A stretch of DNA of 64,000 nt from Spodoptera frugiperda (lineage: Eukaryota > Arthropoda > Insecta > Lepidoptera > Noctuidae). The stretch is from contig NC_064212.1 in the NCBI RefSeq assembly GCF_023101765.2, positions 8,246,001 through 8,310,000 of the forward strand, read 5' to 3'. This document shows positions 11,091-24,440 of this stretch, piece after piece (the stretch's first letter is position 1; every line of letters begins with the position of its first letter). Under the pieces are notes generated by a model. That model made no database searches, was not told the DNA's origin, and worked only from the letters and a program-made list of their open reading frames with translations. The position numbers and the translations under genes were made by a program.

Positions 11091-11552
11091 TTGAGCAGCG
11101 TGTAGAGAGCTAGCCTCATCTAATTTACTTTCTAACTGTATCTGACACTGAATTCCAATATTCATAATCAAAATGCCATTTAAAATACCTTGCTCAGTAA
11201 ATATTCACGAATTTCCAATTAATCCAGAGGAAGTGGAGATAATGACAAGAAAATGAAATTTGTTTGTTATTGCCATAATTCTCGCTCTATTGTAAATAGT
11301 AATTACTTTCTTAATGGAGGTTTACGGTTAACCTATTTGCTAAGCCATAAATTAAGGTGTTTTTACTATGTCTTAGTAAATAAATTACTTAGTAGATTGT
11401 TCATAGACTGGCTCGTTAGTTTATTAGTCGGAAACACGATTGATGAGTCAGTTGTTTCTTTGTTCTATTTGTGGATTAGGCAGTATTATGGAGGTTTTAT
11501 TATATTACGTAATAATACTGGTAATAACCTCGAAGAAACGAGCGTATTTTCA

Positions 11553-11662
11553 AAGGGCAGGCAAAACACCTGTGTCTCCTCTGGTGTTGCGGGTGTCTAT
11601 TGGCTGTGTCGATCGCTTACTATGAGGTGATCCGTCTGCTCGTTTGCCTCCTATCCCATTTT
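11553..11662 (+). repeat. Dispersed lepidopteran repeat (same family as 6381)
   Basis: The copy reads GGGCAGGCAAAACACCTGTG, then TCTCCTCTGGTGTTGCGGGT, TCGCTTACTATGAGGTGATC and CGTCTGCTCGTTTGCC. It is intact here, whereas the copy at 6381 is split by a hAT element. The overlapping 125-codon open frame starting at 11253 is not supported as a gene. Confidence 0.7.
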
Positions 11663-12024
11663 TGATGCCTTTCTATGATTTTTAAAGATGATGGATTAAA
11701 ATTATATTGTAAGATATTGAACTTATGATAAAAAAGTTCTTAAATGACTCTCATTCGTGTATTGATTGAAGAAAGAAAATCTACTTATAAGCAATTTCTT
11801 TAGAAAGAAACGTTATGTAAATTATTTTTTATGAAGCCAAATGTCTAAAGAGATCTTTAAATGGCCGTCAGTAAGAAGTAAGAAGGCGACTGGCCATTTC
11901 AGATAGTGGGCGGTAATGGACATGAAACGTTTACTATCTTTTTTGCTGTCCAGCGCTGATATTGTACCCGATTGTCATTGGACAATTTGAACGTAGAACT
12001 GGTTAGCCCACGCCCAGTCTAATC

Positions 12025-12133
12025 GCCGTACTCCGAGTCCTTTAATGGTTATTTAACTCAGTCCTTGACAATTGTTTTTGGAATGAAATGGTCACTAAAG
12101 AATTGTTCAAAACATTATGTCTCTGAATACGGC
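12025..12133. mobile_element. Short MITE, copy 1
   Basis: Ends GCCGTACTCCGAG (12025-12037) and the complement of GCCGTATTCAGAG (12121-12133) match at 11 of 13 positions. The interior contains TTTAATGGTTATTTAACTCA followed by GTCCTTGACAATTG. A diverged second copy is at 27741-27855, which supports this being a dispersed family. Confidence 0.65.
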
Positions 12134-13246
12134 AGTAAGTCAATAATCAAGATATTAGTAATCCAAACAATGTTAAGGTCTAGGTTTATTGGATCTTTTT
12201 TTCGCAGTCGCAAACGTACCTATGCATCAGTTAGTGTGATTGAATAGGGGTATGAAAATTAAACATCTATTTAGTCCGTAAGCTAGGCAAAAACGAATTA
12301 AAGTTTAGAAGCGGGAGCTAACTACGTCACTTTTGCGATATTTTAAATCAATATATCGTCGAAAGTACTTGTTTCCGTAAGAAAATAAAAAAACTAATGT
12401 ATCTAACGTTTTAAACGTTTTTAATTAATGTATTTAACGTAAGTAATCTACTAGACGGACATTAAAATAAAATTTAGTCAATTTACCCTATTATAACTCT
12501 TTCTACTGAACTTTCCACGAGTTACCAAATGCTCCGGATTTGTGTTCGGGAAAATGACTTTCGATTTATCTATTAATAACTTAGCTATATTCAATGTATC
12601 TGCCTACAGCTTCTGGGAAAAGCAGTCACTATATTATGAGTTATTTAACGTCTTTGTATCAAATTCGATTGCTCCACATCAATTGGCTTAACTTTAAAGG
12701 TCACAGAAGCAATTAAGATAATCATTTTGAAGATTTACGTCCATTATAAAATTGTATTTGTGATTGACAGTCTTGTTGTCCCGTAGTATTTTCGAAAACA
12801 ATACATCTATGGATGCTAATTATATAAACATATTTTGTTAACACGTGGATTGCTGAGTTTAAAAATAGCGAAAGTAACACCTCTACTAAAATCTGTCTTA
12901 AGATTGAAGTCACCGGTGACATGGCATTCTAAATTCCTGAGAGAACACTAGTGTTTTCTCTCACTCACTCATTCTTATAATCACGGAATAGAAAACTTAT
13001 AATAGACCTTATTTCTGATGCTTACATACTACTTTTGTATGAACAAACTTTGTTATAAACATGATCAAGGGGTAAGAGGTTTTCAGAACTCCTTGTTATT
13101 ATCAAAATTATTCTTAGAATCATTGGATATCGATTGCAACCCTGACCTTTGAAATAGGAAAATCAATTATTGTTTTTATCTCATTGAAGAAAATATCTAA
13201 TCCACGCTACACAGTGTGTATAGCCTACACACCATACTATTTAACT

Positions 13247-13407
13247 GTGCGGTTTTAACTGTACAGTTTTATCTATTCTTGATTCGATTCAATTTAAACT
13301 GTACAGTTTAACTGTTTGCTTTTTACACCTTATCATACAGCTTACACGCCATACACACATACACAACCTACACACCATACGATTTAACTGTACAGTTAAA
13401 ACTGCAC
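13247..13407. mobile_element. Palindromic MITE-like element with AACTGTACAGTT motifs
   Basis: The arms 13247-13268 and 13386-13407 are inverted copies (21 of 22 positions) containing GTTTTAACTGTACAGTT. The 12-bp perfect palindrome AACTGTACAGTT occurs three times, near 13258, 13298 and 13386. A 14-bp direct repeat CCTACACACCATAC at 13223-13236 and 13367-13380 is superimposed. No coding content. The class is unknown. Confidence 0.65.
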
Positions 13408-13453
13408 GCCACTATTATGCAGGTCATTTCTAACTGTCCGATCTAGAAGTCAT

Positions 13454-13510
13454 TAGTTGAGACCTATGTTCAGCAGAGGACATCTTGTGATCGATATGAT
13501 GATGACGATA
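13454..13510 (+). repeat. RTE-like LINE 3' tail
   Basis: The stretch GAGACCTATGTTCAGCAGAG followed by GACATCTTGTGATCGATATG and a GATGATGA run matches, from memory, the 3' end of lepidopteran RTE-type LINEs, which finish in short GAT-type repeats. No reverse transcriptase is attached. Confidence 0.65.
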
Positions 13511-15816
13511 TAAAAAGGAGGATGATATATACAACGTGTAACAAAAAGGGGGTATACATATCAATTGCACGGCTTCTAGATAACATAACAAACGATACGG
13601 GAAGGGTTTTTAAACTCATGTTTTCATGGTACCAAGTTATGAATTTTTCAAATCGCGCCGCCGCGTGATTCAAAATTAGGTAGACAGGTAGTAGGCGATC
13701 AGATTGACAGAAGAAATGTTCCGTAGTATTCGCGAGTGATCCCTGTAGTGTTGTGACATGTTTGTATGATTTAAAATCAAGAACCATGCGATACCAAGTA
13801 TTTGGTACAAAATTTTTTAAATCGTATTATCAGCTGAAACTTCGTGTAGAGACTCTATTCAACCTGTATTCATCAGCGCTTCTTGATGTATATGGGTATT
13901 TTGTTACACGTTGTATAGAGTACATTATATTCACAGTTATTAAAATCCACATAATATACGAAAGTTTCCCAGTATTCTGTTATTGGATTGTAATTGGGTC
14001 GGAGCTGTTATTTCCAAGTTTCAGGTAGTGTTCGCTAGACGTTTCATCTTTCAGTTACCGTGGAACATCTGTCTGGGTTCGGCTAAAGCAAGATTTACTT
14101 AACCTCCGACGTAAAGCGAACAGAGTAGTACTCAACACTAACTTCTAGAATTTAGAGGTTCCTTTAAGAGCTTTTGAATATTAAATATTTGCGTGTCAAC
14201 TTAGTTGAAAGTTTTTACTTTAGTGTAAGTAAAGGTGGGATTTTTTGCTTATTATTATAGAGTAGGATTTCGTTAGAATTCTTTAAAATGCGTGATTTTT
14301 GAAAGCTTGTAGCTGTATCTTGTCAAAGGGCTGTAGCCCTTTAAGGGATTTTGTTAATTCTATGAATTTGCGCGTCTAAATAGATTTAATAGCTTTATTT
14401 TACTTAAGAAGATAAGGAGTTTATTTATATTTCTGTCTTTATTTCATCTCTCTTTTTCTGTATCGGTGTCATAATAATAACTGGATGGAGTAACTAGCAC
14501 GTACTCAATTAGTACACTTATATTCTATTGATAAATCTAAAGGTACAAGTACTTGCAGTTGTGTTCAGAAGTCAGTAGCTACTCATAAAAATTTAATGCT
14601 TTAAAGCAAACTAAGATATATGCATCAAGCAATAAAGTTAATTTTCCAAAACCACTCGAGTCTTGTAAACTGGAAACAGCAAAGTTTTATGCATAGGTAC
14701 TTGTATACTTGCTAATAATATTCGCTTATTACGAACGCCATTCGCCCGAAATGCGACATTCAAAGTGAAATAACTTGTTTCGTTATAGTTCCGAGTTCCG
14801 TACGTTACAGCTGTCATTAGGGTGCCTAAAGTGTGCGTTTAACATCTAGGTACATTGCACCACGGAGCCTAGGTAGCTAGTGCACACACATAATAGCTTG
14901 TTCGCTAGTTTCCTTGCTGAACTGAAACCTATCTATTATTTAAACTGATGCGTTTAGTAAAGGAGTTCCAGGTCGGTAAGACGTCTTTAGTACCGTTTAG
15001 TTAAGTTTATTACTGTCTGCTTTGAAAGCGGTGTTGTAACTTAGATTCGATTCGAGAACCATTTTGTTAAATCTTACTTTGTTCAAACTTGCATGATGCA
15101 ACATTTCGGCTCCAATTCTATTAATTATTCAAACTGTTCGCAATTGCAAATAACTTTAAAAAAACAAAACAAGCGTGAACATAAATCCACTAAACAAAAC
15201 AGTCGAATATTTCCAGCCATTTCTATGTTTCGAATCAACTGATATCAACACCCGTTTCCGCATTTATTTTTTCGTTTGACATCATTCCACCTGTTTTTTG
15301 TGTGAATAAAATTTCGGAAAATCTAATTGGACGCGTGTCAGATATAACGTTGACAGGCTTCGCTACCAAAGAAATCTATACGTTGACGACAGTCATATTT
15401 ATACGATACGACGTTCTATGGTGTCACTCCGCTTCAATTCCACAGTATTCATATAATTTTTTCTCAAATCTTCCCAAGTAATGTAAGTACATGACAGGGA
15501 ATTTGTTGAAACCCTTGAGGGCAGTTTATTACATTTGCGGGTATTGAAACGCCACATTACAGAGTTTAAGTGTAATTCCAGGAATTTACATCTCAACCCC
15601 GTGAGTGTAATATTACTATATGAGCTCGGTGACATGACATCGCCACGTTTTATTACCAACGTATGTTGAAAGAACGGATTCTCAAATTTGCTTGTACGAA
15701 CATATTTTATGAAAGGTTCCCCAGTTTTGTTTCCGAAAGTAAACAAAGGATCCGGAAATATTAAGATATGCAGAACATGTATCGGACTTTATGAATAAAT
15801 CACCCGTTCTTTCTAG

Positions 15817-16006
15817 GTGTACTACTACATAGTGGATTCTCCGCGGAACGAAGGCAAGGACTTCTTCGAGATCAGCATGCAGACTGGGGAAATCTTCACG
15901 AAGGTGGTGTTCGACAGAGAGAAGCAGGGGGCGTACGCGCTGGAGGTGGAGGCCCGCGACGGAGCACCCTCGGCGCGGCCCAACTCCGACAACCAACACA
16001 ACTCAG
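15817..16006 (+). CDS. CadN: CadN internal exon, cadherin-repeat ectodomain
   Basis: The exon gives 63 codons plus one trailing base. It has a TTTCTAG acceptor ending at 15816 and a TCAG|GTATGT donor at 16006/16007. The peptide begins VYYYIVDSPRNEGKDFFEIS and ends PSARPNSDNQHNS. It shows FDREKQGAYALEVEARDGAP, that is the LDRE-type motif followed by the DxGxP motif before the next calcium linker. It joins in phase 0 to the exon ending at 4357 and completes most of the cadherin repeat begun there. Its 190-bp length equals that of the exon at 3144. The exon after it must start by completing a G-initial codon and is not in the window as far as I can see. Confidence 0.92.
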
Positions 16007-19000
16007 GTATGTTTTGTCATTATTAAATAACGACTTATTATATTAACTTCGAGCGTACGTAATATCGCAGCCCTATATTAAATTGAAGTTAATAAGAGCG
16101 GAATTGGGTACAATTAGGGTGCCTACGATGAGGAGCCCGAATAAGGTTTCGGAATGACGGAGAAAAGTGATAAGTATCTGTTTTATGTGAGTTATATTAA
16201 CTAAGACTTGAGACTACGCTAATGTATTCCATTACCTAGAATCTTTAGAAATGGATAAAGATTTTTCTGAGTATCCAATTTAAAAATCATACTTTTACTT
16301 AACCGATTAAATGCTAAGCGCGCACAAATGAACGTCTTTCATTTTATTAAATGAAATGGGCCCATTTATGTCAAAAGATCTCAGTTAAAACCATGATTTA
16401 CAAGTGGCGCGATGTTTTCAATCGCAGCCGGGGGTTGGGCGATGATCACTCGGGGGACTGTGACCATAGATATACTGGAAGTGCTGCATTTAAATGAAAT
16501 CGGATTGTCTGAAAAAACGGATTGCTGTAAATTTTCGGAGGAATTATTAACCTATCGGTGTGCCTTTGGTTCATCTGTCGAATAATACTCACCGTCAATT
16601 AAGACAGTAAAAATAGGTTATTTAGGTTTCGTTAGATAATTCTTCTCCTGTTTTTATAAACAACATCACTACATAAACAAGTAGAAAAATATCCCTGGAT
16701 TTTAAAAAAACACGCCTAAATAAACCCTCTGGTTTTTCTCAAGATTTAAACGAAACGATTTTTATTTATTCTGACAAACCGAGGGGAAAAAGTTTAAGGA
16801 TTATAATGAGACGGAGGAAGCTATCTCGATTTATTTTAAGCGCAAAGAAAAAGAATATTTTTCATGGTACCCAAAAAGGAAAATAATTTGTTGATCTGAA
16901 GGATCGGTCAACGGTCTTAAGGGTGATTATTTATGGAACGAAATCAGTTTATTTATCTGGGTGGGTAAACTAATGACTGTTCTATGAATAACTTCTAGAA
17001 AACGAAGGAAAATAGCTGTTATTTCAATGAACCTATTTGGCGTACACACCTATTTATCTATCGGTATTCATGTAGGTTCCCCATGTACTAATGTTTGATC
17101 TGACTGTAAGCAACGACATCTCTCGAGACAGGTCAATACACGTGTGCTTCACATAGGGAACATGTCTTTGTTCGGAATCCTTAAGGCCTATACTAACGTG
17201 AGTCACAAATGAAGCAAAACATCCGTACCTGCTTTGAACCTGAGGCGAAAGGTTGACAGGATATTACAGTATAAAAATTTTATACGTGGACGCAGCGGGT
17301 CGACGACATAAAAATATAGGCTTTAAAACTTTATTAATGGCGTTGACTTAACAATGCATATGCGATAAATGCGTAAGCGTTTATGGCTCGAAACGTATCA
17401 TGAATATACCTGTCAACCGACCATGTACCATAAAACATTATGTAGATTTGAAATGGATCCCAGGCTTATATCGAGGTAAAAGCCTCGGAAGTTATTTTAT
17501 TAGCCTAAACGACTTAGAAAAAAGGCACATACTGTGAAAACGTCGGCAGCTGAAGGAATCGTTCAATTCACGTGCGCAGATGTAGGGTCGTAGGGTGGCA
17601 GGCGATCCGGTCCTTGGGCTAATCACAGCCACGACCCGCATTTAAATGTCTTTTTCTCTCTTGTAAATATACGTAATGTGGAAAGTTCGCCTCCTGCCGG
17701 ATGTACGTCCTTGCGGAGTGTTGTGTTCGTGGTGCCGGCGGACCGGCGACGACCCTACTCGGAGTACACGCTGACACGTGGCTCTCATATTTCACAATGT
17801 TGCCTCGTCCCCGGCGCCGGGATTTGTTGGATATTGATTGTACAGACGCGCGGCACGCTATAAATTGTCCATTTTGAGTGAGCTGCGTCTATCAAGGTAA
17901 GGAGGTCGGCGTCGCGTTTCCGTATCGCGTCACCGTAAATCAAGCAGTAGAATAATCAGACGTCGCCTGGGACCATAATCCGTTTAAGCTACTCATCCCT
18001 ATCTCCGTCTTACGGAGACAATAGATAGCTTTAGTTCTAGCATTACCGCTATAATCCGTAATGGAATTCATAGTATGCAATAAATGTTAAAGTAACCGGC
18101 TCTCAATCGCAGTGCTGTGTTAGTTCACACGCTCGGAATACTAATTCGCGGTATTTATGTTCACTGAAACTGTGCGTGGTGTAACTGCTGAAATGTGAGA
18201 TGGATTGTATTATCATTAATGATAAAACGTGAGGTCGATATTTAGGAATGAGCTCGAATATTGTGTCTCCGGGCCACGTACCAATTTCAGCATATTGCAG
18301 CTGGTGGTGAGGAGACGTGGCGCGGTATTTGCACGCGTGATGCGCATACTGATCGCCGGGACCACGTGGTCCGCGGCTGCTCCCATCTTATTCGACATAT
18401 ATTACAACCAATTAATCACGAAAAACTCCAACTAGAGTGCATTGACTTTCAACTATTGCGTTCGTTTGCGTGAATTCATATCAGTTTTATATTTATGTTG
18501 AAAAAACATTGCTTTTTCATATCTCTGAATCACTGATACCGAATGACGATTGATGGGGTTGCGTGGAACTTTTGAACGTTTGAAACCATCGTTTGGATTT
18601 TTGTATATGTTCGTTTGTCTAACACCAACTAAAAATATTTTTGTATAGTTCTTTGACGATTTTAAGGGTGAAGCTTTGTAGCTTAATAAATACAAACTAT
18701 TTTAAAAACAAAGGTAAACCTACAATCGAGCGATTTTATACGTTTTCATTTGTATATTTATTTATTCAAAGCTTAATACTTTCATTTTTGCAGTGTTGCG
18801 TCCGCTTTATTATTTATTTACAATTCTACTATAAAATATTGTGTGCTGCCCACTTGGTTTTTAATGACTTTTAAATTAAATTTTAGGTATTTTACCAGTT
18901 TGTGGATTTGTCTGCCATTCTGTGTATGAAAATACTCATTTACATGAGAGAAGCACTATCTAGACTTGCTAAAGATATCCAATACGTAATCATCTATCCG

Positions 19001-22000
19001 CATTCTAAATTCTATTCTAGAGATACTAAAATCTTACGATTGTAGTATAATTCGTATGAATCAAACGATATACTAAAAACTAAATATTATACTAAAACAA
19101 TGTATGCAGCAATATGATAAAATGCTTTATCGTGAAAATTGCAAATACAATACATATTGACACAAAAATGAAATTGTATGCAAATCCATACAGAGGCGGT
19201 TCTAATTTTGTCGAGCGGGGGCCGGGGCCGTGCTTGGTCAAAAGTCATGATCAATTTTGTCACGCATAATGGGCTTTTGTCGTAGTCGAAACCGTCGATA
19301 TTGCTGTAAACGTGTATTTCCATATTATCCTCTACTGCGGTAGTCAGAATAGCAATTTTCAACGGACCTTTCAGGCTGCATTTAGCTAAAACGTGTTCAC
19401 CGTTCGGAATAACGATGTCGTATTAAATTAGTGTCACTTTTGTCACGAAAAGTACACGTTTGTGGTCGTGTTTTCACTAATATTCTCCTGAAGATTTGAA
19501 TTTTCCGACAAAAATATAGTTACCGTGCTCGTTTTAACGCAAATTGCTAAATAAAACTTTCGAATTAATTTTTTAAGAGGTCTATTTTCAGATTATTATA
19601 TTATATTTTCGCGGTTTCGCGGTACAACCACTTATAGCATCAAAATATTGTTTTAAATATCTGTTGTATGAAAAAATAATATTCAAGTACATATTAACAC
19701 AAGCTGCCAAGCACGACCACTCGCTAGTATAGATAACATAAATATCACATAATCTGAACCGTTTTAATCAACATTACCTGTGATGGGTCTTAATTGTGAC
19801 CCTGAAGTTGCGGTAACGATTCCACTTGCTTGAATCTCGAGTAATATCACGTAATATTAAGGCATATCTAACAAGAGTAGAACATTTAACATATTACCAT
19901 CACGGCCAAATTGATTCTAGAGCTCTCATGGACGACGTCGAGAAGTAATCATCTAGAATATTCTAATAGGCTATTATCCACTATCTACTGTCTTCTGCTA
20001 TCCTGGTACCTCGGACCGCGGTACGCTGAGATATTCTTTTAAAATACGATACAGTTGTACCATAATCGTTCAGATATTTTCTTTATTTTTATTGAAATCG
20101 TCTCTCTAGACTCTAGTCTTAAAAACTATAGAATTCTTGGTACATTTCAATAATGTTTTAGTTGAGTGGGTAAGTGGGTCATAATCATAATTATTATGAG
20201 ATATTGTGAGACAGTTTAATACCTATGAAAATTAACGAAAACTAAGTATTAAAATAAATTTGGCAACGATTATATTTTTTTACTTATTAAGATTACAATT
20301 TAAAGTACTTTAAAATGTAATTTATGATGATCTTAATGATATTTTTACTCATCTAATGGCAAAAATGTAGTATTTACGAGTGTACCAAGACTCTTTAGTC
20401 ATTAACTTCTCTTAAGAAGTTTATACAACATTAAAAACTAATATTTTCATACAAAATCGAACAAAAACACAGTAGGAACCAGTTAAGAGTCCACATATGT
20501 ATAAGTAATATTACTACTACACTAATACAGAAAGAAAGTTAGCCGAGAAAATATCAGGCCATTCTCAATAAATCAATTAGCTGAGTCTGGTGCCGTACTA
20601 AAATATAACGTGAGTACACGAAACGTAATTACATCGGTTTTAGTTCGCGAGTAATTGATTGGTTGGTGGTGGAGTAAGCTTGGTATCAATCAACACCAGA
20701 CACTTGATGCTGCGATCCTAATCTCATTATTATGCAATACATTGTAATCATAGGCTAATGTTATTAACATATACTAATAGATAAAGCTGACGTAATTTGT
20801 AAGCTTATATAATTCTCTATACATAGTACATAGAATGCAGTGCAAATGTCGGAGAAAATTCGTGAAAATCTAGTTGATTTAAACAAAGAAAGTTATGGGA
20901 CTTTCGATTTAGAATTTCTCAGTAATGGTATGGAATGTAATTGTTCGTGCTTCCAGTATATGGTAATAGGCTCTTCCTCCATTACATGGGATTAATAACA
21001 TAATACCGAATACTACCTCCGACCGCAGCTATTGCGAGACCACATCTATGAGAGGTATTCTGCACCTCTCCGTATCTTCTTTGGTAAACATGGGCACGAT
21101 TTTGAATTTGTGACGTCACGTAAACTATTCTTATCAGCAATTTTAAAATATTGAAAGTCTCCCAGAATGATTTTCTCAGGTTTTTCTGTGAACATATTTT
21201 ATGCTTTACCAATTTCGATGGGACACGTTTTAAACCTTTACCTTATTCGGCAAAGCTGCTATGTTACGATCGATATAAAATTTTATTTTTTAAACGAACA
21301 AACCAACCACCATCAAATTTTATTTTTTTTGACCCGACCGGTATTTCGTGTTCTTCGTGACCGTGTTTTGCGGTTTTCCCATTCAACCCTAGTTCCCTAG
21401 GTGAGGGTTATGGTTTATTTATGCGACTGTTTTAATTACACTTCCTGATTGTTTGTTTACTGTTATATTCGCAGTTAAGAATCCGAGTCTTAATTAAATA
21501 AAGTCTGTGTTTTTTGCTGAAAAAAGTTTTTGTGGAATACGACGCTCGTTAGTTTCGGCGTAACATCACGGAGACATAAATTGCCATCGCGGAGTTTAGT
21601 TAGTGGCGACAATACGAGCCCGGGACTGAGACGTTCGAGCCAGTGCCGGTGCTGGGCGGAGCTTTGTTGCTATAAGTCGTCTATTTCAACTATTTCCAAT
21701 TACTTGGGCTTAGAGAAGCTGTGCGATGTCGCCAAGTGACAAAGCAATATTCCGCTTGGCGGGCGGCGGGAACTTGGTGGCCTACATTTAACGTTGCGCC
21801 CTCGGGAATTCGTGATGAGGACGCGCCCGAGTGCACTGCCTGCCGAGGATTACTGTCAGCTTCTATTAAATATTGCCCTTTACTAAACAATCTGTGCCGA
21901 GTGCTACGCTCTGATTGCATTTCACTTGTTCTTAATTAGCTGCAAATTTGCTCCAACTAGATGTAATTGAACCAAAAGTTACATTTTGTTATTCTACAAG

Positions 22001-24254
22001 ATTAGTCATATAACATTTGCGTTACTACATCATTAAATCCGAACTCAAATGAAAGCACAAACCATTTGAAAAAAGTCCAATAATACTTCTTGTCCGTTCC
22101 CTGTGACTTTTATTTAGACGAATTGCAAACGATCGAAGACTAAATTGACCCTCAATAAAGTTTTATTGTCGTCGTTATTATTAATTCTAACTGTGCTTGG
22201 GAAATTCTATAAAACTTCTAGTTATTGCAGTCTCGTTATATTTGTAATGTCACAACGTTTCTACTACATTTTCCTTGTCGTTTACAGCTATTCACGAGAC
22301 GAATTCGGGTAATTTGAAAGATTTCCACAGACGATGCGGCGACGCGGGACGAGAAGCGAAATTTTTGCTAAATCGTCAAGTCGACACGAGCGGGTTTATA
22401 GGGGCCATAAGTTCCAGAAATCACTCGCCACGGCCCTCATAAAAATCACTTCACCACATCTCGTTTGTGTATATTAAGCTCGCTTGCTCTTAACGCGTGT
22501 GGTTACGTTCGTTACTCGACTGATTACATTCTAATGATTTTTTGATTGTGCTGAAATATTCGAGTTGAAATTGTAGGCTATAAAAGGGAGATACAGAAAG
22601 CTATCGTCGACCGGGCGTAAGTTTAATTAAAACAGAGCATCGCTCGCCAGGCCGAGCGGTCTGAGCGGACGGTACTGCCTAGCGAGGGGCGCTTCTGTAG
22701 ACTAATTAAAAACACCATAATAATTAAAGACACATTAACAGCAACGATAACAACACCTTGTTAATCGTTATGTCGTCACCTCTCGCAGCCAACGTTCACG
22801 GAATCAATATCTGGAGCACGGATATTATGTCGTTGAGTGGAATAAATAATATCTTGAACTACTGCCAAACGAACCAAGTTTAATAGTTGTTTCGAATTTA
22901 GTGCAAATCCTTTAAAAGTTAAAAGGTTTAACTTTTCCGCAGTTATCGAGCACTTGTTTCAAGGAAGTTGTGTGAACTGATCGCATCGTTTTATACAGAT
23001 AGGTGAGTTCCGAACTTAACTAAGCAAAAGATGTACAAAAAGGCGCTCGTAAAGTACTTACTTAGAACGAACGAGTTGAAAATTAGAAGCGTTAAAGTTT
23101 ACTCTGTGGGCATCATTAGTTGTTTTAATTGCCGTTTTAAATGCCTATTCAAAACTAAGCAGACAGGTGATAAATTAAGAATTTCGAAAGTTACTTTTCA
23201 AATGGCAATCATTAAAGAGTTTTGTTTAAAGAAATAAAAGTACGATGCTGGTACTTGAGTAAGTACTAGGTCGTAACTAGATTCAGCTGAGTGATTGAAT
23301 TCAGATATTCGGCAAACTATCACATAGGGCGCTCTCGATGTTTCTTTGTCTGAGCTCGCACTAAGTAACGGTTTCACTGGGTTATTGTCAGACGGCTGGA
23401 GGATAGCGTATCAGTATTGGGCGTGGCGCCATGAGTAATGGAACTTTGAGCTCGCATGAGGAGGGTCCACTTATGTCAAGAGAAATGCTATGATTGATAA
23501 TACTACCTCCAGTAAAAACACTGCTCTTTTGTAGCGTAACGATGCCATTCATACAATATATAGACAAATATTTATACAATAACAAGTCCTATTATGGTCT
23601 CTGTGTGACGTATTTGGTTTGGAAATAATAGACAGTAAGTTTCCAATATGCGAATAATGGGTAGGCCGGGTTGTAATTTTCCGATATGTGGTACTGAAAA
23701 GCGAAATGCGGTATTCGAATTTAATGTGGGTAAAGGTTTTACGTGTGAAGGCAATAAGCAGAGCCGCGGTCCCGTCGGGTAAATTAGCTAATGTTTAAAG
23801 TTTTCAAGGCTCAGTTAATTAGTGTGGGTGTGAGGGGGCAGCAGTGCGCTCCGATGAGCGGCTGGCTACGTAATGGCTTGTGAAGAAAGCCGTGTAAGAC
23901 GCCGCCGTACACAAGTTGCCGCCAGTAAATACGACTTTTCAACTAATGCAGCGTTTCGTCAACTTGAAAGGCGAAAGTTATTGTTGTACCATTTGGGACG
24001 AACTTCTCCGTGTTGTGTTCGTCGCGAAAATAAACTTGGCGGAAGTACTTTTATTGTTTCAAAATTGAGTTTGTCAAAACGACCGCGCTGCAAATTCTTC
24101 GAGTTTATTGCGTTGAGTTCATCCATAATTTAAAGCTCAAACTTAGATTTAATAGTTTTACATTCAACTTGAAATTTTGAAGGAATTCTCCAGTATTGTT
24201 AAGAGGAGCAGAATTTGTGGTAGTTACGGTTTTATTTGCGTATGAATAAATCAT

Positions 24255-24440
24255 TGGTTAGGTGGATAAAATATGACTGTGTAGCGGAGATGGGAACGTT
24301 GAGATGGATGTGTGGTGTAACGGGGATGAACAAAGTAAGGTATGAATATGTTAGAGTAAGCAAGTTGCGCCAGTAACCGAGAAGCTGAAAGGTAACCGCC
24401 TCTCTTGATATGGACGAGCAGAACGGATTTAAGCCGCGTG
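24255..24440 (+). pseudogene. Decayed non-LTR retrotransposon reverse transcriptase, C-terminal fragment
   Basis: One frame reads AEMGTLRWMCGVTGMNKVRY and continues about ten residues. The match then resumes in another frame with VAPVTEKLKGNRLS before a stop. EMxxLRWMCGVT followed by the VTEKLxGNRLSWYGH-type segment is the C-terminal end of RTE/CR1-like reverse transcriptases common in moths. At least one frameshift and several stops make it dead. The catalytic region is absent. Confidence 0.75.

Larger units (their letters stand above)
4358..15816 (+). other. CadN: CadN intron (11.5 kb), rich in transposon remnants
   Basis: The intron runs from GTAAGG at 4358 to TTTCTAG at 15816. It holds a Harbinger-type MITE (5599), a hAT element (6425), a SINE (7760), a CA microsatellite (8217), a Helitron-like repeat (10458), a partly duplicated MITE (10886), a LINE-tail-like repeat (11553), another MITE (12025), a palindromic element (13247) and an RTE-like tail (13454). 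In 4400-5590, 8240-10450 and 13520-15800 I see nothing beyond AT-rich intronic sequence. I looked for a second version of the exon at 15817 and did not find one. Confidence 0.75.

Noticed and set aside
19087..19362. 91-codon minus-strand frame, possibly a transposon remnant
   Set aside because: The segment ARPRPPLDKIRTASV felt familiar, but I cannot tie it to a family with confidence.
23873..24133. 86-codon plus-strand frame with an Arg-rich start
   Set aside because: Protein-like at first sight, but there is no splice context, family match or neighbouring exon.
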